A DNA stretch of 34,193 nt, taken from positions 1 to 34,193 of the forward strand of contig JACKDJ010000036.1 of the NCBI GenBank assembly GCA_020633625.1. Reading direction: 5' to 3'. Origin of the DNA: Myxococcales bacterium. Lineage in GTDB: Bacteria > Myxococcota_A > Bradymonadia > REDH01. The notes under the pieces were generated by a model, which was not told the DNA's origin, ran no database searches, and worked only from the letters and a program-made list of their open reading frames with translations. Position numbers and translations under genes: made by a program. The stretch's first letter is position 1; the number at the start of each line of letters is the position of its first letter. Of the stretch, positions 22,365-31,118 are shown piece after piece.

Positions 22365-24212
22365 ATGACGGTACTCCACCTCCAAGAGACGGCTCGACCC
22401 ACAGTGGCAGCGCTTGCGTGCCTGCTGGCCGCTTGCGCCATCGACGGCGTGGATGCGGACCCGCCAGAGGTCGCATCGGCGGATGCAGGCCCTGGACCCG
22501 TACCGGACTCCGGTGTCTGGGTCGGTGACGACGCCGACCTCGACTCGCCCGCCGAATTGTCGACCGCAGACGCTGTCGACGGACCCCTGCTGGCTCCGTG
22601 TACCGGACCCCGCAGTGAGACCATCCCGGGTCTGGGTGCAACGGGTGCTGGCGTCGGCGGCGGTGTGGCGTCCAAGTCTCCGGCCTTCGATGATGTCACG
22701 GACTTGGTCGGGCTTCCCGAGCTCTACGGTCGCGCGGCGTCGTGGGGCGACATCGACGGCGATGGGATGCCGGATCTGTTCGTCGGCAGCGCGGGCACCT
22801 CTCCGATGCTCGATGCCCCCGACGCCGCCGGCACCGTGAACGAGGTGTTCGTGAACTGCGGCGGCTGGTTCGAGCCACTCAGTCTGCCGCGACGCACCTC
22901 TGGCGACCCCGTGGACCTTCACGGGGCTGCAGCGACGGGTATCGCCGACATGGACGGCGACGGACGAGTCGACCTGCTGCTGTCTTCGACCGAGGACATC
23001 TTTGTCTACTATCAGCGTGAGGCGCTGAAGTTCTCGGTGGTCCGTCTGCATCTTCACGACAGGAGGGGTGGGTTCGGGATGCCCGGGATCAACTCGTTCA
23101 ACGTCTACGACTTCGACGGCGACGGCGCGCTCGACATCTTTGTCTCGAACCTCGGCCAGCCAGAGATGCTGTTGATGAACGAAGGCGACGGGGTGTTCGT
23201 CGACCGAGCGCCCCTCTCCGTTTCGGACGCAACAGTCGGAGGCAGGACCTCGCTCGACAGCGAGACGTTCGGGTCACTCGTCTTCCCCGACCCGGACGAC
23301 GAGCGCGACCCGTACCTCTTCATCGGCGATGATGGCGGGTTGGGCTCGAGCCTTCTGTGTTGGGACCCGGGCGACATGGAGTTTGTGACGATGGCGGCGA
23401 ACCTCGAGGGCAAGACGACCATGTATCTCGACGTGGCGTATCTCGACGACGATCAAGGGGCGCTCGTTGCATCCACTCAGACCGCAGCCTGGCAGCTCCA
23501 TCGCGTTCAGGCCGGCACGATCGTGTCGATGTCCGAGTCTATCCAACCGAGAGAGACGCTGACCCAGTGGGGCGTGAACTTCGCGGACTTCGATCTCGAC
23601 GGCCTCGAGGACCTGCTGATGGTGGCCGGGGTCGCAGACATGGATCCAGAGCTGCGCGCCACGTGGGGCTCCACGGGAGAGAGCCACCTGGTCTTGTTCC
23701 ACGCGGTCGACAGCGGCACACCCGTTCCGCAGTTTGTCGACGAGAGCCCCTCGGCGGGACCGCTCTTCGACCACACGCTGGACGCCGATCGCGAAGGCTC
23801 CGCAATCGCCGACTTCGACGGCGACGGTTGCATGGACGTGGTCGTGACCCCCCTCCGGACGACGAGGAACCGCCCCGTTGAGTTCCGGTACTACGACAGA
23901 ATTCGCGTGCTCCGAAACCGGTGCGACTACGGGCGAGACTTCGTCGGCGTCAGGCTCAGTCCAGTCATCGGCACGCTCGTCTCTGCGACGGTTGTCCGCG
24001 AGGATGGCGGCATCGTCGTTCGAACGCGCCTAATCAAGGGCGGTGGCTCGGTCGGTGCCTCGGACACGTCGACGATCCCGTTTGGGCTCGCTGACGGAGA
24101 GCGCGTCGCCGAGATTCGAGTGAGGTGTCCCGATGGCGAAGACGAGACCGTCGACGGCGCCGAGCTCGTCGCGGGCAGCTACACCGATCGCCGGGAACTC
24201 TGCGTACGTTGA
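22365..24212 (+). CDS. FG-GAP/ASPIC repeat lipoprotein
   Basis: The 615-residue protein starts at ATG 22365 with a lipoprotein signal (LLAAC24) and an acidic, Pro-rich linker. Beta-propeller FG-GAP/VCBS repeats follow, with calcium-binding D.DGDG motifs: GDIDGDGMPDLFVG, ADMDGDGRVDLLL, YDFDGDGALDIFVS, ADFDLDGLEDLLMV and ADFDGDGCMDVVVT. The C-terminal 90 residues resemble the ASPIC/UnbV domain (DFVGVRL, then GGGSVGASDTSTIPFGLADGERVAEIRVRCPDG). Such proteins are surface-bound and may take part in adhesion or matrix binding; function is not established. Earlier in-frame starts exist from 22230 but lack a signal peptide. It converges on the CHAT gene with a 16-base gap. Confidence 0.85.
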   Translation: MTVLHLQETARPTVAALACLLAACAIDGVDADPPEVASADAGPGPVPDSGVWVGDDADLDSPAELSTADAVDGPLLAPCTGPRSETIPGLGATGAGVGGGVASKSPAFDDVTDLVGLPELYGRAASWGDIDGDGMPDLFVGSAGTSPMLDAPDAAGTVNEVFVNCGGWFEPLSLPRRTSGDPVDLHGAAATGIADMDGDGRVDLLLSSTEDIFVYYQREALKFSVVRLHLHDRRGGFGMPGINSFNVYDFDGDGALDIFVSNLGQPEMLLMNEGDGVFVDRAPLSVSDATVGGRTSLDSETFGSLVFPDPDDERDPYLFIGDDGGLGSSLLCWDPGDMEFVTMAANLEGKTTMYLDVAYLDDDQGALVASTQTAAWQLHRVQAGTIVSMSESIQPRETLTQWGVNFADFDLDGLEDLLMVAGVADMDPELRATWGSTGESHLVLFHAVDSGTPVPQFVDESPSAGPLFDHTLDADREGSAIADFDGDGCMDVVVTPLRTTRNRPVEFRYYDRIRVLRNRCDYGRDFVGVRLSPVIGTLVSATVVREDGGIVVRTRLIKGGGSVGASDTSTIPFGLADGERVAEIRVRCPDGEDETVDGAELVAGSYTDRRELCVR

Positions 24213-24228
24213 GAACTTCGGGGTCGCG

Positions 24229-27200
24229 CTAACTCTGCCGGCCCCGACCGCTCCCGACGACCGCGAGGCGCGGCGCGTTCCCGGCGCTTACGGGCCCGGC
24301 GGTGGCCCGGGCGTGCAGCAGCCGCTCGGTGAGCCGCAGCGCCGCGAGCGACCGCCGCTCCATCGCCGGTGTGAGCTGAGCCTGGCGCCCGGCTGCAGCC
24401 GCGGGGCCGCCTGGTCCGCGCCCGGCGATCTCGAGGAGGTCTGCGATGGTGTCGAGGCCCAGTCGCGACGAGAGCGAGGCGCCTGCCGGGCTGCCGAGCT
24501 CGGCGGCTTGCTTCGCGGCCGCGTCGATGTCGTTCACTTCGCCAGCGCCGACGGCGAGCGCCGCGCGCCAGAGCAGCGCGTCGATTCGCGCTTCGTCGAG
24601 CGCGGCCGCCCCGATCAGCGCGGGCTCGAGGTCCGCACGCTGCTCGAGCCCAGCAAACGCATCGAGCGCCGTCTGTGCGACCCCGCGCAGCGAGGTGCTC
24701 TTACTCGCCAGCTCCAGCGCAACTTCGGCGAGCGCTCTGGTCGCGACGTGTTCGTGAGCGATGACGCCGACGTCCGCGAGCTTCTTGAGCTTGTCGACCG
24801 CTTCCCTCAGCGTCTCGCCAAGCGTCTGCGGCTCTGCCGCGAGCTCGACGAGCTCTCGACTCCAGCTCGCGGGCTGAGCGTCAAGAACGACCTCCGGCTC
24901 AGCGACGCTCGAGATGATCGCGACCTCTGCGAGCAGCCGCGCGAGCACACAGGTCGCCTCGACCGCCTCTGGCGCTGGTAGCGCGCAAACATGGCGGAGC
25001 AGGAGCACGGCGTCTCCGATCTCGCCGAGCGTTGTCGCGAGCTTTGCGGCGGCGACGACGACGGCCGGAGCTCGGCTGCCTGCGCCCAGGCGATCGAGGA
25101 TCACCCGGCGCTCACTCGGAGTCTGCTCCCGCACTTGCGCGTACCGTACTGCGGCGCGGGCGTTGAGGTCTTCGAGCGCCTCGACGCCCTCGCGAACCGA
25201 GTCCGTCGCTCCGCGGGCTCGGGCCCCTGTCGATCCCCGGCGCACGCCCGGGAGTCGTTCCCACGGATCGCCGTAAGCTTGGTAGGCGAGGGCGGTCCTG
25301 GGGTCGACCTCGAACTGCGCGGCCCGCGCGCTCCGCATCGCATCGCCAAACGCGCTGCCGTCGGCGAGCTCACGGTAGAAGTGCGCCGCCAAGTCGGCTG
25401 CCGGCTGGTCGGAGACCTCGCGGGCAGCGACGACCGCGAGCACGACGCCGCTCGCCATGAGCTGCTCCGCGAAAGTCGCCGCGCCCAAGGGGTTCTCATA
25501 GATGCCTCCACTCGTAACGGCGGCGGCGCGCTGAGCCTCGCCAAGCTCGAAGACGTCGAGCCGTGTGTCTCCGAGCGAGCAGCAGTTGACGAAGACGAGG
25601 GCTGGCTTGCGCTCGAGTCGCGCAAAAGCGGTGCCTCCGAGCATCTTTCCATCGCCGAGCACGACGCCCGACGCCCCGGGGCCGGCGTGATCGACGAAGC
25701 CGTGGCCGCAGATGTGGATCACCTGCCAGTCGCGAGAGTACAGCTCACGAAGTACGTCCTCTCGCGTGTAGGCGTCACAGATCGTCAGCTGGAAGTTGGC
25801 TCGCCGGAGCGCCGCCGCGACGGCGGCCGCCTCGGTGGCGACCGCCGAGAGCCCGCTAGCTGCGACCGCGATCACCAGGGCGTTCTTCTCCGTCGTGATC
25901 GGCTGTGACGCGTCACTCCGCACTCGAAGCTGGCGCACCAGGCCCGCCGACACGCTGACGGGCTCAGCGCGGGGCGCCCGAGCGAGGAGCTGCTCCCACG
26001 GGATCGACGCCGCACGAGCGTCAGAGAGCTCCAGCTCCAGGCCGAAGTCGCCGGTAAGCAGGTCGTTCAGATGGGGCGACGCAACGAGGCTGCGCACGAT
26101 CTGCGCGTTGCCCCCGTCGGCACCGAGCAGGTCCGAGTGCGGACCCGTTAGCAGCTCGACTCCTCCGGGCGGGAGGTCGACGGTCTGTGCGCGAGTGGAC
26201 GCTCGACGAACGTCGAACGTGTACAACAGCGAGGACTCGCTGCTCCACTGGACGCCGACGCGGCGGTACCGAGACGTGTCGTCTCGGTCACGTTCCCAGC
26301 GCTGCACCCCGCCGTAGCCGACTTCGCACGCGGGTGTGCTCGTCGCGGGCACGGCATCGGGGTCCTTGCTTGCCGGCGGGGACGCGACAACGAATCGCGC
26401 CGGATCACTGGCGGCGATGTCCATCGCGGCGCGCAGCGCTTGCGTCGCCCGCGGCTGGTAGTACTCGACCAACTCGATGCGTCCGATCGTCACGTCGCGA
26501 CCGTGCTCCAGGACCGACTCGTTGAGCGCGGACGCGGCCTCGAGGATCGCGCGGACGGCATCTTCCACTGCGTACGGTTCGGCCGATCCTGCGCCGATCA
26601 GCACCGCGCTTACGCCAACTTGTTTGTCGTCGCCCGGAACGGACTCGCGCACCGCGCGCGCGAGACCAACGTATGCGGCGTCCCTGATGCGCCGCGGTGT
26701 CAGATCGGCGCGGGCCCCGAGCCCGACGACGACGACGGCGTGGTCGCTGCCTGCCACGATGTCTCCGGCGGTCGGCCGCCACGCATCGACCGCCCCCGCG
26801 GCCGATGGCAGCACTTCGTCCTCGTATGCGGCTGTGAGCGCACCACCGAGCCGCAGCGCATCGATCACGCGCTCGGCTCCGCTGACCCGATCCCCCGCGA
26901 AGCGGCCGATGAGAACCGTGTGTCTTGCGAAGGCGATGTCGCCGTGGGTCACGGAGACATCGATCGGCGCCGCGGTCACCCGTCTCTTCGCGGGGCCGGA
27001 TGGCGCGGCACCCAGGAGCATCATCGCGATCTCGCCGTCGGACTCCGGCTGGAGAACGGGCTCCACGACTACTCCGTCGTCAGCGTCGCCGCCTCCGCTC
27101 GTGCCTCTCCTGCCCTGCTCCAGCGGCCCCGGCACAACGACCTCTCCGGCGAGGAATGAGCCGACTGCGTCCAGGACAGGTCCATCGCGGAGCAAACTCC

Positions 27201-29586
27201 CGTGCTCGACCGCCGCGATAGGTAGCTGCGACTCGCCTCCCGGTGCGAGCTGGGCGTGCAATACTCGGTGATCTCCCTCGGACCGCTTTGCTTCGCCAAA
27301 CCGCGAGCCGGTGAAGGTCGGCGTCACTCCCGTCCCCGCAATCCTCAGCACCCACGCAGGGTTCTGGGTCGGCAACGCGAAGAGCTCCGCCGAGCGCCGT
27401 GCGAGCGCGCCGGACACCCGATGGAGATCGGGACGCGCAACCCCGAGGGCTCTCCAAGGCGCCTCGTCCTCCGCTTTGGGTGGCATCAGGTCGTATACGC
27501 CATCCATCTCGCTAAGCACCCGCTTCAGCACCTTTGAAAGAGCAACGCCGAGCGGTCCGTCGACGATCTCTGCGTCACCGCTGACGAGCTGGGGCGCGAG
27601 CCAGCTTCCCTCGTTTGGCGTGCCAAGCTGAACCAGTCGTGCGCCGGCCGCGACTCGCTCGTCCCACTCGGCGCCCAGGGCGTGGATCGCTGCACGTGCG
27701 ACCAGGCCGCCCATCGAGTGCGCAACCAGGAAGATCTTCTCCCCCGTCGTTGGTCGCGACCGAATCACGTCCGCTAGGATGCCGCCGGCATCCACGACGC
27801 TTCGTCGCCAGTCGTAGGCAAACAGCACAACCTTTGCTTTCGAGCTCAGCTTGGTTGACGCGTCGCCGTAGAAGTACCTCGTCACCTGGCAGTCGGCGAT
27901 CGGTGTCAGGTCTTTCGACGGGGAGAGCACGCTCGGGTTCAGAACGACGCCAACGGTGTTCAGGTCCCCCCACACGACCCGCGGCTTGCCCGGGCGACTG
28001 TCGTCGCGCAATCCAGAGCCGGCGATGCCCGGGATGATGAACACAAGGGGTCCACCCACTGCTCCCGGCTCTAGAGCGGCGAGCTCCGTCCAAGGCAGTT
28101 TGCCCCAGGCCGACCGCTCAGCTCCTTCACCCGCCCCCGCAACCAACGGCAGCGCGCCCGTCGGCCGCTCCCCCCGGAGCGTCGCCGCGATGAACGCGCG
28201 GCTGTCGTCGTTCTCGAAGTAGGTCAGGTGGTGGACCCGCGCACCTCTGCGGAGGAAGCGCGACCGCTCCGTGCGCAGGATCCCGCCGCTCATCGAAGCG
28301 ACCGGAACGACGAGGTCGTGCTCGCGTCCCCGAAACAGGGCCCCGCTCGCCACGAGGTCGAGCGCCACCATCTTCATGCCCGATGGCTCCAGGTCCCCCG
28401 CGACAACGACGAGCTTCGAGGGCGAGAGCTGTCCCGACCGCGGTGGCCCGTTCAGGAGCGACACCACGTCAGAGCCCGGGATCATCGCTGCCAGACCAGG
28501 TAGCACATCGAGCCGCTCGCGCGCCTTCGCCGCTGCGACGACGACCTGACCGAACGCCTTGACCACAGCCCCGGCGAGCGGGCCCGCAGCCGCGTTTGCC
28601 GCGAGGCGGCCGACGTTGAACAGCAGCGTCAAGAAGCGATCCAGGCGCTCGGACAGGATCGGTGTCCCACGCGCCGGACACGCGACGCGCACCATCGAGT
28701 CAACCGTCACGGCGCCGCCGCTCGGTCGACGGTCGGCCTCGCGTGCCAGCGCCACTGCTGTGTTCGAGACGTCTTCCACCCCGCCGGCCCCGTTCGCACC
28801 GACGTCCGTCGCCCACAGCAGCGCGTCCGCAACGAGACCGCCCCGCGAGTGCGTCAGCACCTGGAGCGAGACTGGTCGCGTCGGCAGCGCTTTCATCAGC
28901 GTCAGGGCGTTCTGGAACGGGTCGCGCGTGAGCGTTCGGTGCTGCAGCGCGGCGACGCGGCCGCCGAAGCGGTCCCAAACCGTCGGCCACGCGGGGCTGC
29001 TCAGCAGCTCGCCGAATGACCCCCTTGTGCTCGACGCTGTGCCGTGGATCAGCACGAGCACGTCGCCGGCCTTGCCCCAATGCCGATCTTTGGGGCCCTC
29101 GCACGGCGTCAGCGTTCCGTCGCGCTCGACGATCAGCACGCGCTCATCGCCGCTGAGCTGCTTCTCTTCGAGCTCCTTCGCGAGCTCACCCACACCACGC
29201 TGCACGATCGGAGCGAGCCATGTCCGACGGATCGCGAGCCCCGCCCGCGTGCTGCGCGTGCTCGGCGGGGCGCTTCGACGCGGCGTCACCGTCAGGACCC
29301 CATCTACGACCGTCGTCTCGAACCGCTCGTCGCGCTCGAGATCCTCGGCGCGCACGAACTCGACGACCTCGCCCCACTCGATCGCCAGCACCTCGTCCAG
29401 CCCGACCGTGAGCGTCCCGTCCAAGGCGGCGACGACCGCCGGCGCCGCGCCCGCGCGCGTCCCGCGCATTCCGCCCCCGAGCCCGGCGAAGTCGTCGTCG
29501 AGGCGCGCGAGCGCCGTCGTGGCGGGACCGCCCGAGCGCGACCCGGCGCCGATCCGCAGTTTCAGCTCCCCAGACCCCGTAGACAT
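24229..29586 (-). CDS. CHAT protease fused to two alpha/beta-hydrolase (lipase-like) domains
   Basis: The 1785-residue protein has no signal peptide or clear membrane segment. Domains in order: an N-terminal beta-rich part (1-110); alpha/beta-hydrolase 1 (about 170-460) with LIHGTAS at 179-185 and nucleophile TH-Ser247-RGG; alpha/beta-hydrolase 2, LCAT-like (about 510-800), with FIIPGIAGSG and AH-Ser624-MGG; an alpha/beta region (about 870-1050) resembling the N-terminal domain of leucyl aminopeptidases; and a CHAT domain (about 1185-1445) with HICG-His1295-G and NC-Cys1336-S, the expected caspase-like dyad. A helical tail (about 1460-1785) may be repeat-like. CHAT proteins act as activated proteases in several bacterial immunity and cell-death systems. 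I infer a lipase effector gated by proteolysis. GAGGGA before the ATG is a usable ribosome binding site. Confidence 0.82.
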   Translation of the reverse strand: MSTGSGELKLRIGAGSRSGGPATTALARLDDDFAGLGGGMRGTRAGAAPAVVAALDGTLTVGLDEVLAIEWGEVVEFVRAEDLERDERFETTVVDGVLTVTPRRSAPPSTRSTRAGLAIRRTWLAPIVQRGVGELAKELEEKQLSGDERVLIVERDGTLTPCEGPKDRHWGKAGDVLVLIHGTASSTRGSFGELLSSPAWPTVWDRFGGRVAALQHRTLTRDPFQNALTLMKALPTRPVSLQVLTHSRGGLVADALLWATDVGANGAGGVEDVSNTAVALAREADRRPSGGAVTVDSMVRVACPARGTPILSERLDRFLTLLFNVGRLAANAAAGPLAGAVVKAFGQVVVAAAKARERLDVLPGLAAMIPGSDVVSLLNGPPRSGQLSPSKLVVVAGDLEPSGMKMVALDLVASGALFRGREHDLVVPVASMSGGILRTERSRFLRRGARVHHLTYFENDDSRAFIAATLRGERPTGALPLVAGAGEGAERSAWGKLPWTELAALEPGAVGGPLVFIIPGIAGSGLRDDSRPGKPRVVWGDLNTVGVVLNPSVLSPSKDLTPIADCQVTRYFYGDASTKLSSKAKVVLFAYDWRRSVVDAGGILADVIRSRPTTGEKIFLVAHSMGGLVARAAIHALGAEWDERVAAGARLVQLGTPNEGSWLAPQLVSGDAEIVDGPLGVALSKVLKRVLSEMDGVYDLMPPKAEDEAPWRALGVARPDLHRVSGALARRSAELFALPTQNPAWVLRIAGTGVTPTFTGSRFGEAKRSEGDHRVLHAQLAPGGESQLPIAAVEHGSLLRDGPVLDAVGSFLAGEVVVPGPLEQGRRGTSGGGDADDGVVVEPVLQPESDGEIAMMLLGAAPSGPAKRRVTAAPIDVSVTHGDIAFARHTVLIGRFAGDRVSGAERVIDALRLGGALTAAYEDEVLPSAAGAVDAWRPTAGDIVAGSDHAVVVVGLGARADLTPRRIRDAAYVGLARAVRESVPGDDKQVGVSAVLIGAGSAEPYAVEDAVRAILEAASALNESVLEHGRDVTIGRIELVEYYQPRATQALRAAMDIAASDPARFVVASPPASKDPDAVPATSTPACEVGYGGVQRWERDRDDTSRYRRVGVQWSSESSLLYTFDVRRASTRAQTVDLPPGGVELLTGPHSDLLGADGGNAQIVRSLVASPHLNDLLTGDFGLELELSDARAASIPWEQLLARAPRAEPVSVSAGLVRQLRVRSDASQPITTEKNALVIAVAASGLSAVATEAAAVAAALRRANFQLTICDAYTREDVLRELYSRDWQVIHICGHGFVDHAGPGASGVVLGDGKMLGGTAFARLERKPALVFVNCCSLGDTRLDVFELGEAQRAAAVTSGGIYENPLGAATFAEQLMASGVVLAVVAAREVSDQPAADLAAHFYRELADGSAFGDAMRSARAAQFEVDPRTALAYQAYGDPWERLPGVRRGSTGARARGATDSVREGVEALEDLNARAAVRYAQVREQTPSERRVILDRLGAGSRAPAVVVAAAKLATTLGEIGDAVLLLRHVCALPAPEAVEATCVLARLLAEVAIISSVAEPEVVLDAQPASWSRELVELAAEPQTLGETLREAVDKLKKLADVGVIAHEHVATRALAEVALELASKSTSLRGVAQTALDAFAGLEQRADLEPALIGAAALDEARIDALLWRAALAVGAGEVNDIDAAAKQAAELGSPAGASLSSRLGLDTIADLLEIAGRGPGGPAAAAGRQAQLTPAMERRSLAALRLTERLLHARATAGPVSAGNAPRLAVVGSGRGRQS

Positions 29587-29722
29587 GGTTCCCTCGCGAG
29601 TGGCTAGCGTGACGACTCTACCAGCCCGCTTCCGTGTGTGTCCATGGATTACCTCGGCCGCGCCGCCGCGACCGCCGGCCGCCTCCGCCGCTGCGCTCCA
29701 ACCGCAACGCGAACGCCGAGCA

Positions 29723-29750
29723 TTGATCGCCGCCGCCGCGCGCGTACCCT
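29723..29750 (+). promoter_or_regulatory. Candidate promoter of sufE
   Basis: TTGATC (29723-29728) and TACCCT (29745-29750) are 16 bases apart, with 4 and 3 of 6 consensus matches. A start near 29757 would leave an 18-base leader with GGAG before the ATG. Weak but well placed. Confidence 0.3.
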
Positions 29751-29774
29751 GGGCGTCCCTTCGACGGAGTCCCG

Positions 29775-30206
29775 ATGACGATCCGAGAGAGACAGGCCGC
29801 GATCGTGGCAGAGATGGCCGCGATCGGCGGATGGCAGGAGCGCTACAAGCACATCATCGCTCTCGGGCGTGAGCTGCCCGCCTATCCCGACGCACAGCGC
29901 ACCGACGACAAGAAGATCAAGGGCTGCCAGAGCCAGGTCTGGCTCCACGCCACACGCGCCGACGACGGGACCATCACGTTCGAAGGCGACAGCGACGCGT
30001 CGATCGTGAAGGGGCTCGTTGCGCTCGTCCTTCGCGCCTACTCCGGCGCGCCGGCCGCCGAGATCGCGGCGACCCCGGCGACGTTTCTCGACGAGCTCGG
30101 GCTCAGCGAGAACTTGTCGCAGACGCGCGCCAACGGGCTCGCCGCGCTCGTAAAGCAGGTGAAGCTCTACGGTGTCGCGTTCGCCGCGATGGAGCGCGCT
30201 CGGTGA
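29775..30206 (+). CDS. sufE: SufE family cysteine desulfurase activator
   Basis: SufE accepts persulfide sulfur from the cysteine desulfurase SufS and passes it to the SufBCD Fe-S scaffold. The 143-residue protein has the family pattern WQERYKHIIALGRELP, then IKGCQSQVWL with sulfur-accepting Cys51, and LSQTRANGLAALVKQVK at the end. Length is normal. No sufS or sufBCD lies in the window; the adjacent overlapping gene is an alpha/beta hydrolase, so the pairing seems local. CsdE, the close paralogue, cannot be excluded. Confidence 0.93.
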   Translation: MTIRERQAAIVAEMAAIGGWQERYKHIIALGRELPAYPDAQRTDDKKIKGCQSQVWLHATRADDGTITFEGDSDASIVKGLVALVLRAYSGAPAAEIAATPATFLDELGLSENLSQTRANGLAALVKQVKLYGVAFAAMERAR

Positions 30207-31099
30207 GCACGCCGGTCGTCGCAGCGCTCGTCGTCGCGGCCCTCCTCCTCGTCCCGCTCATCGTCATCGGCGCCTTCGTCGGCTCGATCGCGTTTCCGAA
30301 CCCGATGTTTCGCTTCTGGCGGCGCCACAAGCCGGCGCGCTGGGGGCTAGTCGCGCGCTCGGCCCACCTGCCCAACGGCGCCCCGCTGTGGTACTTCGCG
30401 GCGCCCGGCCCCCCAGACCCTCAACGCCTCACCGTCGCGGTGTTTCACGGGCGCTCGCGACACCGCGGCTGGATGCTGCCGCTCATCGCGCGGCTCGCCC
30501 GGCGCTGGGACGTGATCGCGATCGACTTCCCGTCTCACGGGGACGGGCGGTTCGGCCCCACGACGATCGGCGCGCGCGAGGCCGACAGCGTCGACCAGAC
30601 CCTCGCGTGGGCGCGCGCGGCCGGGGCGACACGGCTGGCAGTATACGGCGTCTCGATGGGGGGCGCGGCGTCGATCATCGCGCTGGGCCGCTCCGACGCG
30701 AACGCCGACGTCGAGGCGCTCGTCACCGACGGCGCGTTCGACACGTTCTGGTCGGTCGTCGAGCACATGAAGCGCTGGTTTCCCGGCTTCCCCCGACCGC
30801 TGCTGGAGTTGACGGCGAGCCTGGTCGCGCGCATCACCGGCGTGGATCCGCGCACCGTCCGGCCAGTCGACGTCGCGAGCGCTCTGCCGGGTCGCGTGGT
30901 CTTTCTGCACGGTGACCGCGACTGGCTCGTGCCTCGGGCCGCCGCGACACGACTAGCCGAAGCGTCGCGCGGGCGTGGCGTGGCGCGCTACTACCACGGC
31001 AGGCACGACCAGCCGGCGAACCCCGCGATGCAAGACGCCGTCGAGGCGGTGTTCGCGGAGGTCGAGGCCGACCCGGAGCGAGCGGCTTCGCGGCGCTAG
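30203..31099 (+). CDS. Membrane-anchored alpha/beta hydrolase
   Basis: The 298-residue protein starts at a GTG that overlaps the sufE stop (GTGAG). An N-terminal membrane segment (about residues 5-30, LVVAALLLVPLIVIGAFVG) is followed by an alpha/beta-hydrolase fold. The fold has VAVFHGRSRHR, the nucleophile elbow GV-Ser151-MGGAA, an acid in HGDR-Asp240-W and His268 in GRHDQ, a complete triad. It resembles the serine aminopeptidase/BEM46-like group of membrane-anchored esterases. The substrate is unknown. The catalytic domain could face either side of the membrane. Confidence 0.85.
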   Translation: MSTPVVAALVVAALLLVPLIVIGAFVGSIAFPNPMFRFWRRHKPARWGLVARSAHLPNGAPLWYFAAPGPPDPQRLTVAVFHGRSRHRGWMLPLIARLARRWDVIAIDFPSHGDGRFGPTTIGAREADSVDQTLAWARAAGATRLAVYGVSMGGAASIIALGRSDANADVEALVTDGAFDTFWSVVEHMKRWFPGFPRPLLELTASLVARITGVDPRTVRPVDVASALPGRVVFLHGDRDWLVPRAAATRLAEASRGRGVARYYHGRHDQPANPAMQDAVEAVFAEVEADPERAASRR

Positions 31100-31110
31100 G
31101 AGGCGCCGCG
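31089..31110. terminator. Hairpin with the hydrolase stop in its loop, between convergent genes
   Basis: Perfect 8-bp arms CGCGGCGC (31089-31096) and GCGCCGCG (31103-31110) enclose the loop TAGGAG, which contains the TAG stop. The citrate synthase gene ends 9 bases further on, from the other direction, so a bidirectional terminator is plausible. No T tract. Confidence 0.4.
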
Positions 31111-31118
31111 CGCTGTCG

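Noticed and set aside
24229..29586. The CHAT protein as part of a gasdermin or type III-E CRISPR system
   Set aside because: No gasdermin-sized neighbour, no Cas gene and no CRISPR repeats are visible in the window.
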